Notes under the pieces: model-generated
Told to the model about the DNA's origin: nothing
What the model saw: the letters and a program-made list of their open reading frames with translations, nothing else
Databases searched by the model: none
NCBI RefSeq assembly: GCF_964204645.1
Contig: NC_134026.1
Coordinates: 20,354,650-20,418,649, forward strand
Source: Tubulanus polymorphus
Lineage: Eukaryota > Nemertea > Palaeonemertea > Tubulaniformes > Tubulanidae
DNA length: 64,000 bases
Direction of reading: 5' to 3'
Translations under genes and position numbers: made by a program
Shown here: piece by piece, positions 17,230 to 27,400 of the stretch
Position numbering within the stretch: the first letter of the stretch is position 1
Layout of the letters: the number at the start of each line of letters is the position of its first letter

Positions 17230-20200
17230 CTACACGGTGTGCGACCGAGGGCGAAATATCTGTTCGGCCTCCGTAAACTCCAAAGGCAGTCCGTCGATCG
17301 GATGCGGCACCGGAATCAGTTTCATTTTCGGCTTTTCGTTCTGCATGCTCCATACGGAGTTCTGCACCAGGGCGATCGTCAACGTTTTCAACAGGACGCC
17401 GGCGTATTCGCGTCCGACGCACGCTCGCGGGCCGCCTCCGAACGGCAAGTAGTCGAAATGCGCGGAGTCTTGGTCGTTGTTCGACAGTTTCGACCAACGA
17501 TCCGGGTCGAAGTCCGAAACGTTTTCGAAAAGTTTGCTCGTACACTGAGTGTCTCTAATGCTGTATGCCACTGACCATCCTTTTGGAACTTGCATACCCT
17601 GAAAATATTCGAAACATGGAACAGTCGTTTTAACATGAACTTCAAACTAGGAAAATTACGTCGTGGTCATTGAACCATGACTACAGTGGAACCTCGTTAC
17701 AACGAAGATTAGGGACCGGATCAATGTTCGTTATAGCTATCAGTTCATTATATCCAGTATAAAACAGCTATGATTATCCTATGTGGGACGAAAATCTAGG
17801 TTTTTAATAACCGAGGTTGTTATAACGGGTTCCGCTGTAGTAATGTATAAAATGCCATAAAAAAGAATTTTAGTTTAAGTACGTACATCAATTTCAAACG
17901 TTTTAATAGCTTTTCGGAATCCCGCTCCTACAGGGGGCGCTACTCGCAGGACCTCTTTAATCACTCGGTTCAAATAGGTCAAACGATGGAGCTCGTCGTA
18001 TTTCATTCCTTCAACGTCGTCGACCGCGTGCTCCTCGAGTTCGGCTTGGATTTTCTGCACGACTTCCGGTTTCTGAGCCAGTTGCATCATCGTCGTACAG
18101 GCCGCACTGGCGGTGGTCTCGTGACCGGCGAACAACAGCTCCAAACAAGCTTCTTTCAACTCCATCATCGACAATTTAGTACCATCGTCGTCCGAGGCGT
18201 TCATCAAAAGCCACAGCGCGTCGTCGTGGTCTTCGGGCGAGTTCATTCGTTCAACAATTTGTTTCTCGATCGTTTCGAGTAGCTTTTCCCTAGCTTTCAT
18301 TCCCTGCAAAACCGACGGTAAAATATTGTCGTTTGTATCGCCAGGAAAACAATTTGAATTGAAGCTCAACGAATACGATGATTTAGGAGGTTGACCGGTT
18401 GGACAGGTATACCCCACAGTTCGAATGTGCCCTCGAAAAGTTCTTGACAATTAGTTTTACAAAGAAAATTTTAAGCCTTTTTAAGCCCCTTTTGTCCTAA
18501 ATGATCAGGCATTCAGTCTTTAAAGCATTGGCAAATCTGCCATTTTTAAAATCAAGTGCCCATTCCAGGTCGACCTCTTTTAAAAAGATCCGCCCTTGTT
18601 ACCTACCTTGTGAAATCCGCTACCTGGTATGTTGTACGGCAGCGAAAATAGATTGTCGACCAGATCGTTGAATACGGCCAGCAACTGACCGATGTCGCGT
18701 CGCGTAAAATGAAATCCCAGCAGCACTCGCGCAGCCAGAGCGAAAGTTAGATATTTCGCTTCCTGATAGCCGAGTATATAGCCGTCTTCGCACCATCTAA
18801 TCACGTGGCGTTTGATAGCCCGTTGCATCGGTCGGCAGTATCTCTCCAGCGCGTCGTGGGTGAACGCCTTCGCGATCAGTTTACGCCGTTTACGATGTAT
18901 GATGCCGACCGAGTGGGAAAGAGCCCCGGTTCCCATCAGTCGTCGCGTACTCGCCGGCCACCAGGTCGTCACCAGTTTATTTTCGCCGAGCAGTATCTTG
19001 CGGACGTTTTCGCGGCCGATCACCCGCACCGTCGGCTGCCCGAGCAAATGCGTCTTGTAAACGTTGCCCAATTCCGTTCGTCGTTTCTTGAAAAATTCAT
19101 CCGCCTATGGAAATAAGAAAATTCTGATGTTTACGATAACTGAAATATCAGGGGGTATAGAAATTCCTTTCGTTAGATTTTTTCTTGAAAATCCGATGTA
19201 ATAAACACTTTGAAAGCGGATCAGTTTACCCCGAGTATTAGATTGAGTGTTTCGCCGATAAACGGAAGACCAAAACTTCCAGGCGGCAGTGGTAAATCAG
19301 AAGAGCTGTCAGCTGTGCTCAGGTTATAGTATCGCCAGAGACGTTGTACGAAGAATACGAGAATGATCGGCGTTAGAATCGACGAGATAAACCTCACCAC
19401 AAGCGTCGGATACCTGAAAAATATAAAAGGAAAATACTTGCTATAAAATATGCTCATTAGGGCACCAAAGACGGGTTTAGGGGACTAGTCCACCCCTTCA
19501 AAATTGTGACCTCCAAAAAGTCTGGAAACTCGTTTTCAAAGAGAATTTTTAAAGGACAGAAAATAAATGCAAGTGGGTTGTGATGAGGGCTAGAAATGTC
19601 CCTTTTTGTCCCAAATTTCTCGGAGTGCCACCAGAGGCCCACACTACTTTTCGTGCTTGCAGTCCTCACATTGCCACATCTGACTTGTTCAAATAAAAGT
19701 TCCTTTCGAATTTTCAGGTCCACCTCTTCCAAGAATCCAAGATCCGCCCTTGCGGGCGCGGGTATTGGGGGCTATTGATAGTTTTCGAACATTCGTTAAA
19801 TGAACGAATGATATACGAATATGAAATATTGTAAAACCGTTCTGCTTTCCGTTTTTATCTTTTAAACAAGTTGTAGAAATCTTGCTAAATAAAATTGATT
19901 GTATTTCGCTTTGTTTACTATATGTTACCAGAACGTAAGTCATTACGCGGAAACAGGTTTAGATTTATTTTTTGCCATGGCTATAATTAGAAAGATATTT
20001 CCGTAATTCAAGTATGCGCTATTAAAGATTGCGAGCTGTTTACGTTACCGTTTTATGAATGAAAACCAGGAAATACCACGTGGTCAGTGGTCATTCAACG
20101 TCAATGGTTCGTAATTACTATTATACTATAAACCGTGTTTCTGTGGCAATGTGCCAGCTAATGCTAGCGCATGTGACCTTTTGGAAAAAGTATTATTACG

Positions 20201-21658
20201 AAGTTCCTATAACAAATAACGAGGAAATTTAATAATTCCGGGCCAGAAATAGTTCAGTTATTTGCTAGTAAACATTTTCCTTCGTTGATTTTGTTGCAGT
20301 TGTTTCAATGATTGATTCTCGATTGAATCTTGATGGCAGTAGGAACCAATTTAGTCATCATTCTAATAGTTTGAATTATTAGCAAACGCACTATCTATTC
20401 GATTCTGAACAACAAAACTGAATGCACTCGTTCATTTATTTTTTTTCCAACTATCGTATGGCAATCAGTTTACGTGGCTGCTATTTCACTCGATGTGAAC
20501 TCTCCTGGTCGGTACCGTCGAATTAACGCGCAGAGGAATGTTAAGTTGTTGGTCGGCGATCTTTGTTCGATTTCACTAATTGAAAAGTAACAGCACGTAA
20601 CTGATCTCGCTTGTCCGTTTTTTGTGAACTTCGTTTATAAAACAGAGGCCGATATAGGGCCCTAGGAAGGGGTGCACCCCCAAATAAGGCATATCATATG
20701 ATTAAAGGGGAACCACGAAAAACATCATCGGAAAACATTAACTCATTCTTTGAAAATACAGAGAACAAGATTATGAATCTAAACGGTTTTGCTATCGGTT
20801 CATTACTTTTCATTTTGCTGTAAAATTCAGGGCATCTTTTCGCGCTTAATCAGTCGAAAACGCGCGGTCTTTTTAAGAGGGGATGCGCACTCCAGCACCC
20901 TTCCCTTGGACCCGCCCATGTAAAAGATTTGTAAAAAATACGAGATTGAACATACGTTTTTGATATTCTGAGCTCGCGGCCGGATGAACCACTTTGCATT
21001 AGACGTACTCGGGCTAATCGATATTTGATAAGCCGGACACACTAGCGAAAACACTGACTAAACAACCAGCAAACGCCCGCTATTTTTCTCGAAAGAGAAG
21101 GAATACCATTTACATCAGTCGATTGTAAATCGAAAGGGAATGTGTAAGACTTTGTAACCGAGTAAAATAACGATAAAGTTTCGAAAGATAAATTTGCAGA
21201 AAAATCCAATTCTCAATTGTTAGGTCAGCTACTCACTGTCGAAAAAGTCACTCGATTAAGAAAATAATTTCTTGAATTGAAAATAAACACAATTCCTGCG
21301 ATTAAATGAATTCGATAGAAATTCGAAGAATGATAAAGTTGGTTAATCGCTTTTGACAATGTTGGCTAATCGAGCGCACAAATTATTGATGATCAGCGAA
21401 TGAAAAAAATCGCGCAGAAAATCTTTTAAAAATTGTTAAAACCAAGCAGCCACTCGCAGTAAAGATATTGATAATTTCAATGATTCATTGTATTTCATTA
21501 TCAAAATCATAAAAAAATCATTATTTCAACTCTTGTGAATAATTTAAAAGCTTTGGAAAATCGAAAAATTCCCCCAAACACAGATTCCCAATCGATTTTT
21601 TTGTCACTCACGTTGTTTGGCTGGAATAGAGGATCAATACGTTATCGTCTGATTCCAT
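17230..21658 (-). CDS. CYP26: cytochrome P450, CYP26-type retinoic acid hydroxylase
   Basis: Five exons on the minus strand: 21658-21612 (phase 2), 19413-19230, 19104-18607, 18303-17887 and 17598-17230. The last three introns are phase 0. Together they give 504 residues, the usual CYP26 length. The first exon (MESDDNVLILYSSQT) splices in frame to a membrane anchor (TLVVRFISSILTPIILVFF) and the Pro-rich hinge LPLPPGSFGLPFIGETL. CYP26 hallmarks follow: YKTHLLGQPTVRVIG, the I-helix LLFAGHETTAS, the K-helix ExxR in VIKEVLR, and the haem loop FGGGPRACVG with its thiolate Cys. CYP26 enzymes 4-hydroxylate and clear all-trans retinoic acid in the endoplasmic reticulum. All key residues are intact. 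The open frame starting at 19457 runs through an intron, because TTTTTCAG at 19421-19414 is a clear acceptor. Intron 1 (2.2 kb) holds repeat relics and a DR1-like site. Confidence 0.93.
17684..17837. mobile_element. pogo/mariner-like MITE in CYP26 intron 4
   Basis: Begins CAGTGGAACCTCGTTACAAC, ends GTTATAACGGGTTCCGCTG, and is flanked by TA on both sides (17682-17683 and 17838-17839). The TIR and TA duplication are those of the Tc1/mariner-pogo superfamily. At 154 bp it has no coding capacity. Confidence 0.85.
18480..18600. repeat. GC-rich-ended repeat scrap in CYP26 intron 3
   Basis: Ends GGTCGACCTCTTTTAAAAAG followed by ATCCGCCCTTG. This matches the end of the element at 19480-19756 (GGTCCACCTCTTCCAAG...ATCCGCCCTTG). 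Probably fragments of one non-autonomous element. Confidence 0.5.
19480..19756. repeat. GC-rich-ended repeat relic in CYP26 intron 1
   Basis: Shares its right end (AAGATCCGCCCTTG) with the 18480-18600 scrap. It contains false open frames on both strands. A comparable structure, with GGGTGCACCCC on the left and CTCCAGCACCCTTCCCTTGG on the right, lies at about 20655-20930 in the same intron. Confidence 0.5.
20081..20093 (+). promoter_or_regulatory. DR1-like nuclear-receptor site in CYP26 intron 1
   Basis: TGGTCA-G-TGGTCA is an exact direct repeat with a 1-nt spacer, the geometry bound by RXR or HNF4-type receptors. The first base of each half is T rather than A or G, so binding is uncertain. 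Confidence 0.25.
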
Positions 21659-22525
21659 CTTGATCTGTTGCGACGTTCGTTCAATTTCACGTGTTGCTTC
21701 GTTTTGACGGGGATTCCGATAATCATACGGCTTAATACCTATACGCGCACCTGCCTTAGCGTGGCCGAAAAGCGTATCAACTCTCAAAGCACACGTAACT
21801 TTTCAACCTTTGCACCACGCGTCGCCCGCCGGATGACATAGGCCCGATTTGGCAAAAACGCGTTTTAGCGCTTAATGAACATCGTCGAAAGGAAAGAATT
21901 TCGACACCAACTAGAAACCTGTTATCAAAATTGATGATCTGTTCTAAATTTCCTCATTCCGAAGCTATCAGGCGAATAGAAGGTCTTGCCTAAAACAGGC
22001 ACGTCATCTGTGCATTTCATCGTTTTTATTAAAAAAGGAAAATAATTGCTTTTCGATCTTTTTACATTGTTCGTTTCATTACTGGAAGGCATAGCTAGAA
22101 CGGGGGGGGGGGAGGGGAGGGACAATACATTAACAATTACGTTTATATGGGAACTGCTTGTTTATATCGTGTAGGCATCGTTACGATTGAAAAAAAATCC
22201 GTCAAACTCAGGAAAACCCATCGTGGCTCCAGTTGCTTATCGGCGAAGTGGTCATTCAGATAGACATTAATACCGGGAAATTCCGGAGCTACGTGTGACC
22301 GTGGACGTATAAACTAGATTATACGTCCATGGTGTGACGTAACGGCCTCGCATTTCTAGATAATCTTTGTTCATAAGATTTCTACATGTAATAGATATTC
22401 ATTGAATTTTGTTTATTATTGATAGGTTTGTTACGATAGGTATCCGATTATCAGATAGAAACTACATTTCCCATTCGCATGGTTCGAATAAAAAAATACG
22501 ACATTTTTGGACTTAAAAAAATAAT

Positions 22526-22714
22526 ATATGTTTCTCCTAAACGACTGGGTCATTTTTGTAAACCGCAATAAAATTCGAAATCAGCTCATTTCTATAGCTG
22601 CCAAATCTGTTGTGGTTAACCTGGCCTTGATTTAAAAACAGGCAAAGTACAGGTTAGAAAGGCGGCTGGTCGGGTCGGTTTTTAAGCTCAACAGGAAGGA
22701 GAAACGCGGTATCA
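22526..22714. mobile_element. TIR MITE (TGATAC family), copy 2
   Basis: Left end ATGTTTCTCCTAAACGACTG and right end AAGGAGAAACGCGGTATCA. The internal words are in reverse orientation relative to copies 1 and 3 (TTTGTAAACCGCAATAAAA, TCATTTCTATAGCTGCC). Confidence 0.7.
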
Positions 22715-23180
22715 ATATCTTGCCTTACGTATGTGTTATACTTAAGATACAAATTAGGAGAGTTTTGTTTTCAGAAACTGAATACTCTTGATGACAAACA
22801 GCAATCGAGGGTCATCCTGGTCTAAGTGACCTGTATATGATCCCACGATTTGACCGGTACGAACGGGCAATGTACTTAAACCATAAGCAATTAACAGTTC
22901 CATACCGACGTATTAAATATGCATAGAAATCTACCCGAATACGAAGAATGCCATTCATTAATGCACAATCTACATTTAGACCATGATGATATATCCCGTG
23001 GTTTTTCGGTGTTGAAATTTCATCTTTTGAATTGGGATCCATCGAAGCTCAGGTGATTCGAAATTTTCGCCAAAATTTTAATGTCCCATAATCGATTAAT
23101 CATATGATTAACGTAACTGTACATTTCAGGTGTTTTTATGCTTTGCCAATGATTGCGTATCTATTGTGTGTTTTTTAATA

Positions 23181-23345
23181 CCCTGACCACTCAGGTTAAA
23201 TCGCCACGCAGGGCATTATAAGCAGTTTTTCTCATCATCAGGAGAGACCTTCGACCAAGAAACACTGTCGCCACCGGGGTTCGAACCCACATTTTGCACG
23301 CGTCACTCACTGAAATAAGCTTCCGATAAATGCCGAGAACATTGC
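23181..23345 (+). repeat. tRNA-like SINE-type repeat, partial
   Basis: Ends with CACCGGGGTTCGAACCCACA, like the 4576-4810 element, and has a CATCATCAGGAGAGACCTTC segment before it. The 5' part is diverged. Confidence 0.45.
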
Positions 23346-23722
23346 AATGTTATCGAAGGAATACCGATATTACGTAACGTCTGTAGATTTCTAGGAAATT
23401 TCGATCAAGCTATTCTATATCGTCGACGTGACATCGTGCTCGAATCCGGTTGTGGATAAGTAAAAAAACAACAACCAACAAATATGATTTATACGTTATT
23501 TATCAATACGTACAACGAAACTGTTTTAAGATATGAATATTGAAAACAATAATAAAAAACTTAAACTTGACATTCCTTCTTCACAATATTGCTTTACATT
23601 GCTGCCTAAAAGTCCATCTAAAAGACATTTCGTTTGGAACAAGTCTGCGCTACAAGTATTTTTCCAAGGTAAATGTTCAGTTAAAAAGAAATACATTGTA
23701 ATACATGCTAAGGCTAGAAAAT

Positions 23723-23913
23723 TGATACCCCGTTTCTCCTTTCTGCTGAGCTTAAAAGTTGACCGAACCGGCCGTCTATCTACCCTGTGCATTACTTGTT
23801 TTTTTTTAAAGCAAGCTAACCATTACAGACCCGACAGTTATAGAAATGAACTGATTAAAAATTTTTTTGCGATTTACAAAATGGCTTGGCCGATTAAGAG
23901 AAACAAGGTATCA
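23723..23913. mobile_element. TIR MITE (TGATAC family), copy 3
   Basis: Begins TGATACCCCGTTTCTCCTTT and ends TTAAGAGAAACAAGGTATCA. Its interior matches copy 1 (ATAGAAATGAACTG, TTTACAAAATGGC, TGGCCGATTA). The 128-residue open frame across it is incidental. Confidence 0.8.
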
Positions 23914-24448
23914 TTTTAAAGTCTAACCTTTAAAGGTTGAGTTCGTTCATAAGCCATCAAAGTAGGCCTAATATAATGTAAATGAAAACATAGATGTCTA
24001 CCTGTTATGTAAAAGATATGCTTAAATTTCATCAATTCAATTAAGCGAATATCAGTAACTTAAATCTATGTCAATTCAATTTATCCAGAAACTGAGGGTC
24101 ATGGTACTTGGATACTCGATATATATCTATATACTTCAGTGTAATAATCAATGCATTACTTAAAATACTCAAAGCGTTAATCAATGCATTTATAACAAAA
24201 TCGAATAATTTAGAAAATAAATACGCGTTTAACTGTTATCATCTATACAGTTATACATAAAAAGATGTAAACTCAACAAAAATCATTAAATCAAAAAATC
24301 CTCATAAACTCCTTAAAACTAAAAACAAGATAGATACTGCGGTAAGATAAAAATGCAGTCGTAAATGTGATCTTTATCGTGCGTTTGCATATAAAATCGT
24401 TACAAAATGATCCCGCATCGTCGAAGATGACTGTGGGATTGAATAGAA

Positions 24449-27400
24449 TCAGCAGCGAACGTTAGAGTCTAAAATCAGTAAATGGAAAAAGATGTCCGAC
24501 ACGTATTCTGCCATATGTTCGAGAAATCGAAGATTGTAGATGTATCGATAGGTCGTTAGGTCCCAATTGTACGACGTCACGGGTGCAATCGTTAAGCCTT
24601 CGTGCGATTTGAAGCCGATATTGTTCTGTTTCATCTGCAAAAAAGAAATAAAACTATAAAACTTAAATTGTCTTGGGGATGTGCATTAGATGTTCATGGC
24701 ATCATCGATTTACGATAAAAAATTTAAATGTTTTCTTTCTAAGTTTCAGTTTTCAAGATCCTTAATGTTACATGATTCGACCGGAAAACTAAAATAATCT
24801 CGTATCATCAGAGTTACCAAGCAGAAATCCACAGTTGATAATAAAACGTTTATTGTCTGAGAGTTTCGAAGTTTTTCTAAACTCCATCATCAGAGAAACA
24901 AAAACTACGAAAGTGTCAGACAATAAAAGTTTTGATATCAGCTGTGGCTTTTTACTTAGTAACAAGATTTTGCTAACTGGGAAAAAGGTTAAAGTTAAGT
25001 TAAGTTAAGTTAAGTTAAGTTAAGTTAAGTTAAGTTAAGTTAAGTTAAGTTAAGTTAAGATATTAGTGGTTCATACCATAAGTCGTATGTGCTCGAAGGT
25101 GTCGTTTCGATATTGTCGGATCTTTCTGAGGTGTTCCCCGATTGAATATATCTTTCGAGAAGCTGTTTGCTGGATACGGCTGCAATCTTGATGCCAATTC
25201 GCGCCGGTCGCGTTCTCGCGACAAACCCTGTACCTTTCAACCGCTTCGGCGTTTGCCATCGCCGATTCGAGGGTCTTTAGTTTGTTCGCTTCTTGTTTTA
25301 GAATAGCCTGCAGTCGGAGAAAATGAAATTGTAAAACTGAGACTTATTTCACTTATTCACTGTCTCTTATGGTGGCTGATAAGGGCCATAGCGTAAAATT
25401 CCTGGTATGCAAATGAGGGCGCCAGAACGCCAGAACGCCAAAACGAAAAAAAACGTCCAATTTTCTCTAAAAGTTCGTTTTGGCGCGCCAAAACAACGAA
25501 TATTCCGTTTTGGCACCCCCGCCAAAACGAAACGAACTTTCGTTTTGGCGCCCCCGCCAAAACAACGAAAAACGTCGAAATTTCTCTAAAAGTTCGTTTT
25601 GGCGCGCCAAAACAAAGAAAATTCCGTTTTGGCGCCCCCGCCAAAACGAACTTTCATTTTGGCGCCCCCGCCAAAACGAACTTTCGTTTTGGCGCCCCGC
25701 CAAAACAACGAAAAACGTCCAATTTTCTCTAAAAGTTCGTTTTGGCTTGCCAAAACAAAGAAAATTCCGTTTTGGCGCCCCCGCCAAAACGAACTTTGGT
25801 TTTGGCACCCCCGCCAAAACAACGAAAAACGTCCAATTTTCTCTGAAAGTTCGTTTTGGCGCCCCCGCCAAAACGACGAATATTCCGTTTTGGCGCCCCC
25901 GCCAAAACGAAAGTTCGTTTTGGCGCCCCCGCCAATACGAACTTTAAACCACGTAAAATAATTCTATATATACGTAAAATATTTTCATTTATGCAAATTT
26001 ATGCAAATTACACACAAGATCAACGCGCCAATTTGAAAAATAATTTTACTGTGGTTGAATGCTTGTTTTGGCGGGGGCGCCAAAACGGAAATAACCGCGC
26101 CAAAACGAACTTTCAGAGAAATTTCGACGTTTTTCGTTGTTTTGTATGGTGGCTGATAAGGGCCATAGCGTAAAATTCCTGGTATGTAAATGAGGGCGCC
26201 AGAACGCCAGAACGCCAAAACGAAAAAAAACGTCCAATTTTCTCTAAAAGTTCGTTTTGGCGCGCCAAAACGGAGAATATTCCGTTTTGGCGCCCCCGCC
26301 AAAACGAACTTTCATTTTGGCGCCCCCGCCAAAACGAACTTTCGTTTTGGCGCCCCCGCCAAAACAACGAAAAACGTCGAAATTTCTCTGAAAGTTCGTT
26401 TTGGCGCGCCAAAACGGAGAATATTCCGTTTTGGCGCCCCCGCCAAAACGAACTTTCATTTTGGCGCCCCCGCCAAAACGAACTTTGGTTTTGGCGCCCC
26501 CGCCAAAACAACGAAAAACGTCGAAATTTCTCTGAAAGTTCGTTTTGGCGCGCCAAAACGGAGAAAATTCCGTTTTGGCGCCCCCGCCAAAACGAACTTT
26601 CATTTTGGCGCCCCCGCCAAAACGAACTTTGGTTTTGGCGCCCCCGCCAAAACAACGAAAAACGTCGAAATTTCTCTGAAAGTTCGTTTTGGCGCGCCAA
26701 AACGGAGAAAATTCCGTTTTGGCGCCCCCGCCAAAACGAACTTTCATTTTGGCGCCCCCGCCAAAACGAACTTTGGTTTTGGCGCCCCCGCCAAAACAAC
26801 GAAAAGCGTCCAATTTTCTCTGAAAGTTCGTTTTGGCGCGCCAAAACAACGAATATTCCGTTTTGGCGCCCCCGCCAAAACGAACTTTCGTTTTGGCGCC
26901 CCCGCCAATACGAACTTTAAACCACGTAAAATAATTCTATATATACGTGAAATATTTTCATTTATGCAATTTTATGCAAATTACACACAAGATCAACGCG
27001 CCAATTTGAAAAATAATTTTACTGTGGTTGAATGCTTGTTTTGGCGGGGGCGCCAAAACGGAAATAACCGCGCCAAAACGAACTTTTCTTTGTTTTGGCG
27101 CGCCAAAACGAACTTTCAGAGAAATTTCGACGTTTTTCGTTGTTTTGGCGGGGGCGCCAAAACGAAAGTTCGTTTTGGCGGGGGCGCCAAAATGAAAGTT
27201 CGTTTTGGCGGGGGCACCAAAACGGAATATTCTCCGTTTTGGCGCGCCAAAACGAACTTTTAGAGAAATTTCGACGTTTTTCGTTGTTTTGGCGGGGGCG
27301 CCAAAACGAAAGTTCGTTTTGGCGGGGGCGCCAAAATGAAAGTTCGTTTTGGCGGGGGCGCCAAAACGGAATTTTCTTTGTTTTGGCGCGCCAAAACGAA

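Larger units (their letters stand above)
21659..24448. other. gap between CYP26 5' end and cytokine-like gene 3' end
   Basis: Contains the presumed CYP26 promoter (immediately above 21658), a perfect kappaB word GGGAAATTCC at 22275-22284, a hairpin with 9-bp arms at 22302-22329, two MITEs of the TGATAC family, and a tRNA-like repeat at about 23181-23345 with GGGGTTCGAACCCAC. A run of ten G lies near 22102. No gene is supported. Confidence 0.55.

Noticed and set aside
17930-17946. CTCF-like CAGGGGGCGCTAC
   Set aside because: Lies within CYP26 exon 4, where it encodes the conserved APPVGAG segment on the other strand. Coding constraint explains it.
19221-19457. CYP26 start at an ATG in exon 2 (MSIFYSKYF...)
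   Set aside because: The sequence just before GTATCC is a strong 3' splice site (TTTTTCAG), and a first exon at 21658-21612 joins in phase, giving the normal family length.
22275-22284. kappaB site GGGAAATTCC upstream of CYP26
   Set aside because: Perfect word but single, about 600 bp from the first exon and with no companion sites; not enough to call a regulatory element.
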